Shown here: in pieces, positions 62,610 to 64,000 of the stretch
Position numbering within the stretch: position 1 is the first letter of the stretch
How the letters are laid out: each line of letters opens with the position of its first letter
Assembly: GCA_937929805.1 (NCBI GenBank)
Contig: CALFUT010000011.1
Span: 1-64,000 of the forward strand
DNA: 64,000 nucleotides
Source of the DNA: an uncultured Pirellulaceae bacterium
Lineage (GTDB): Bacteria; Planctomycetota; Planctomycetia; Pirellulales; Pirellulaceae
Reading direction: 5' to 3'
Program-made: the position numbers and the translations under genes
The notes under the pieces: model-generated
Told to the model about the DNA's origin: nothing
What the model saw: only the letters and a program-made list of their open reading frames with translations
The model's database searches: none

Positions 62610-63011
62610 GACGAAAAGGGTTGTGGGCGTTGGATGGTGGAAAAATCACTCGGCTGGTGACAGTTTCAGAATACCGTCATTCCAGTTTGGCGAAAGCCGG
62701 TTCGAGGACCGGTTTGCGCAACTTTCGGACGTCGGCGGTAAGATTCAACGCGTTTTAGTTGGCTCCGCAGTGAATTGCGACGGCTTCGACCGGCAAAACT
62801 GTTCCGATCTAGTCGTTGGGTCCGATTGTGACACTCATGGTGTCGCTGCGGTTTACAAAACGAATGGCTGACAGAACAACCTCGCGTTTGGTTGTAGCCG
62901 TTCATGGTAACTCGTCTATAATCTACGCCGCAGCTTGAACTGCGTGACCATTTTGGCGATCGATTGAATGACGGGGGAACCTGCCGCGGTCGTCGCCCCT
63001 CCGGAGAATTC
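62610..63011. other. Divergent promoter region upstream of ribBA
   Basis: About 400 bases. A TATAAT at 62917-62922 with a TTGTAG 19 bases upstream (62892-62897) is a weak promoter candidate for ribBA. A GGAG lies 7-8 bases before the ribBA ATG. I looked for an FMN riboswitch and found no matching core. Confidence 0.4.
62892..62922 (+). promoter_or_regulatory. Possible ribBA promoter
   Basis: TTGTAG at 62892-62897 and a perfect TATAAT at 62917-62922, 19 bases apart, 90 bases before the ribBA ATG. Weak because the spacing is long and the -35 box differs from consensus. Confidence 0.3.
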
Positions 63012-64000
63012 ATGAGTCGTTCGTTTTCGAGTATTGAAAAAGCCGTTGAAGCCATTGGCCGAGGCGAAGTCGTAATCGTTCTTGATGATGAAAATCGAGA
63101 GAACGAAGGCGATTTTATTTGCGCCGCTGAACTGGCAACGCCCGAGTCAATCAACCTTGTGATGAGCGGCCGTGGTGACTTCTGTCTGCCGATTCTCCCC
63201 GAGACAGCGGCTCGTCTTAAGTTGCTGCCCTTGGTCGAGCTAAACAATTCCACCAACCAGACGGCTTTTCTGACTCCGTTGGATCATATCTCGGCCAAGA
63301 CCGGAATCACGGCGGCCGAGCGAGCCACTTGCGTCCGGGCAGTCGCAGATCCGGAATCTAAGCCGGACGACTTTCAGCGTCCGGGGCACGTTCACTTGTT
63401 GATGGCCAAACGCGGCGGTGTTCTGCGGCGGGCCGGGCACACCGAAGCGGCGGTCGATCTGGCTCGTATGGCTGGGCTGAAACCTGCCGGTGTTCTGTGC
63501 GAAATCTTGGATGACGATGGCAATCGAGCCAATCGTGACCAGTTGATGGATATCGCTCAAGAGAAGGGGCTGTGCATCATCACCATTGAGGACCTGATCG
63601 CCTATCGCCGCGTCAGCGAAAAACTGGTCAGTCGTCACGCCGAGGCAAAACTGCCAACTCGTTATGGAGATTTTGTTGTTCACGCCTACAAAGTGCAACA
63701 CGAAGCCCAAGAACCGATTGCGATCGTGATGGGCGAGCCATTTAAACAAGAAAAAGCGCCGCTGGTGCGGATGCACAGCAGTTGCTTTACGGGTGACTTG
63801 ATTCAATCCCTTCGTTGTGACTGTGGTGACCAGCTACACCAAGCGTTGCAAAACATCGCCGAGGACGGGCACGGCGTGTTGGTCTATCTGCCTCAAGAAG
63901 GGCGCGGAATCGGCTTGGCAGAAAAAATTCGGGCATACTCTTTGCAGGACGAAGGAATGGATACCGTCGAAGCCAATGTAGCGCTGGGTTATCAGGCCGA
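63012..64000 (+). CDS. ribBA: Bifunctional DHBP synthase / GTP cyclohydrolase II (3' end outside window)
   Basis: 329 codons visible and open at the window end. The RibB half (1-205) has [36 protein letters not shown] and RPGHVHLL, with the later [15 protein letters not shown] motif. The RibA half follows after about 210, with [20 protein letters not shown], the zinc-binding cysteines in RCDCGDQL and the QEGRGIGL motif. It makes 3,4-dihydroxy-2-butanone-4-phosphate and 2,5-diamino-6-ribosylamino-pyrimidinone phosphate, the first steps of riboflavin synthesis. A GGAG ribosome-binding site precedes the ATG. Confidence 0.94.
   Translation, partial: MSRSFSSIEKAVEAIGRGEVVIVLDDENRENEGDFICAAELATPESINLVMSGRGDFCLPILPETAARLKLLPLVELNNSTNQTAFLTPLDHISAKTGITAAERATCVRAVADPESKPDDFQRPGHVHLLMAKRGGVLRRAGHTEAAVDLARMAGLKPAGVLCEILDDDGNRANRDQLMDIAQEKGLCIITIEDLIAYRRVSEKLVSRHAEAKLPTRYGDFVVHAYKVQHEAQEPIAIVMGEPFKQEKAPLVRMHSSCFTGDLIQSLRCDCGDQLHQALQNIAEDGHGVLVYLPQEGRGIGLAEKIRAYSLQDEGMDTVEANVALGYQA

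Noticed and set aside
62610..63011. FMN riboswitch before ribBA
   Set aside because: I looked for the conserved core and did not find it.
62666..63256. 196-codon minus-strand ORF
   Set aside because: It is antisense to the ribBA start and shows no protein-like features.
63240..63806. 188-codon minus-strand ORF
   Set aside because: It lies wholly inside ribBA, whose motifs are complete on the plus strand.

Overview
The window is bacterial chromosome from a member of the Planctomycetes, most likely a marine Pirellulaceae (Rhodopirellula-like) lineage. The evidence is the gene content: a DUF1559 protein with a pilin-type N-terminus, a DUF1080 protein, a Tat-exported Gfo/Idh/MocA oxidoreductase, a giant CRTAC1/ASPIC-UnbV plus TPR protein, a small membrane protein carrying NPYAAP, a dockerin-like secreted cyclophilin, a PEP-CTERM protein and a bacterial SUI1/eIF1-like factor. 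Genes are well spaced and lie on both strands. I see no rRNA, tRNA, CRISPR array, prophage or transposase.

Layout. 1-2.9 kb: the tail of an unknown gene, a KtrB/TrkH potassium transporter and a small membrane protein, closed by a very strong bidirectional terminator. 3-6.3 kb: the conserved ffh-rpsP-trmD-rplS block on the minus strand. 6.6-7.6 kb: a DUF2007 gene, then a small two-gene cassette that looks like an orphan zincin toxin and its immunity partner. 7.6-13.3 kb: the CRTAC1/TPR giant and carA. 13.3-13.8 kb: a non-coding interval with three consecutive hairpins and a pentanucleotide tandem repeat. 13.8-23.5 kb: a TerB-like protein, two secreted planctomycete proteins, an alginate-lyase-like enzyme, a lone WYL-like protein, a CorC/HlyC protein and hypotheticals. 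23.8-34.8 kb: inorganic pyrophosphatase, a GGDEF protein, an ABC exporter pair, a putative oxygenase, a BshB-like deacetylase, a Gfo/Idh/MocA protein and an HD-GYP response regulator with a structured leader.

34.8-40.3 kb is a tightly coupled minus-strand operon with three divergent GspF-like membrane proteins, two pseudopilins, a PilX/GspK-like protein and a DUF1559 pilin-like protein, but no ATPase or secretin. 40.5-49.5 kb: an esterase, a cold-shock protein, a DUF1080 protein, SUI1, an enlarged adenylate-kinase-like protein, a Na+/H+ antiporter and a GH63-type glycosidase. 49.9-53.4 kb holds a three-gene set (DUF4331/PEP-CTERM, TPR, HupE/UreJ-2). It is followed at 53470-53529 by a second copy of the last 20 codons of the upstream GH63 gene, differing only at synonymous third positions. 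This looks like the footprint of insertion or recombination at the 3' end of the GH63 gene and is the most unusual structure I found. 53.7-64 kb: palindromic repeats, a secreted subtilase, a methyltransferase-like protein, an aldo/keto reductase, a dockerin-type cyclophilin, a hypothetical and the 5' part of ribBA, which runs off the window end.

Functional links: ffh/rpsP/trmD/rplS serve translation and membrane targeting. The GGDEF and HD-GYP proteins make and break cyclic di-GMP. The alginate-lyase-like, GH63, DUF1080, esterase and Gfo/Idh/MocA genes fit the polysaccharide-degrading life of marine planctomycetes. All functional calls come from reading motifs; no database search was run.
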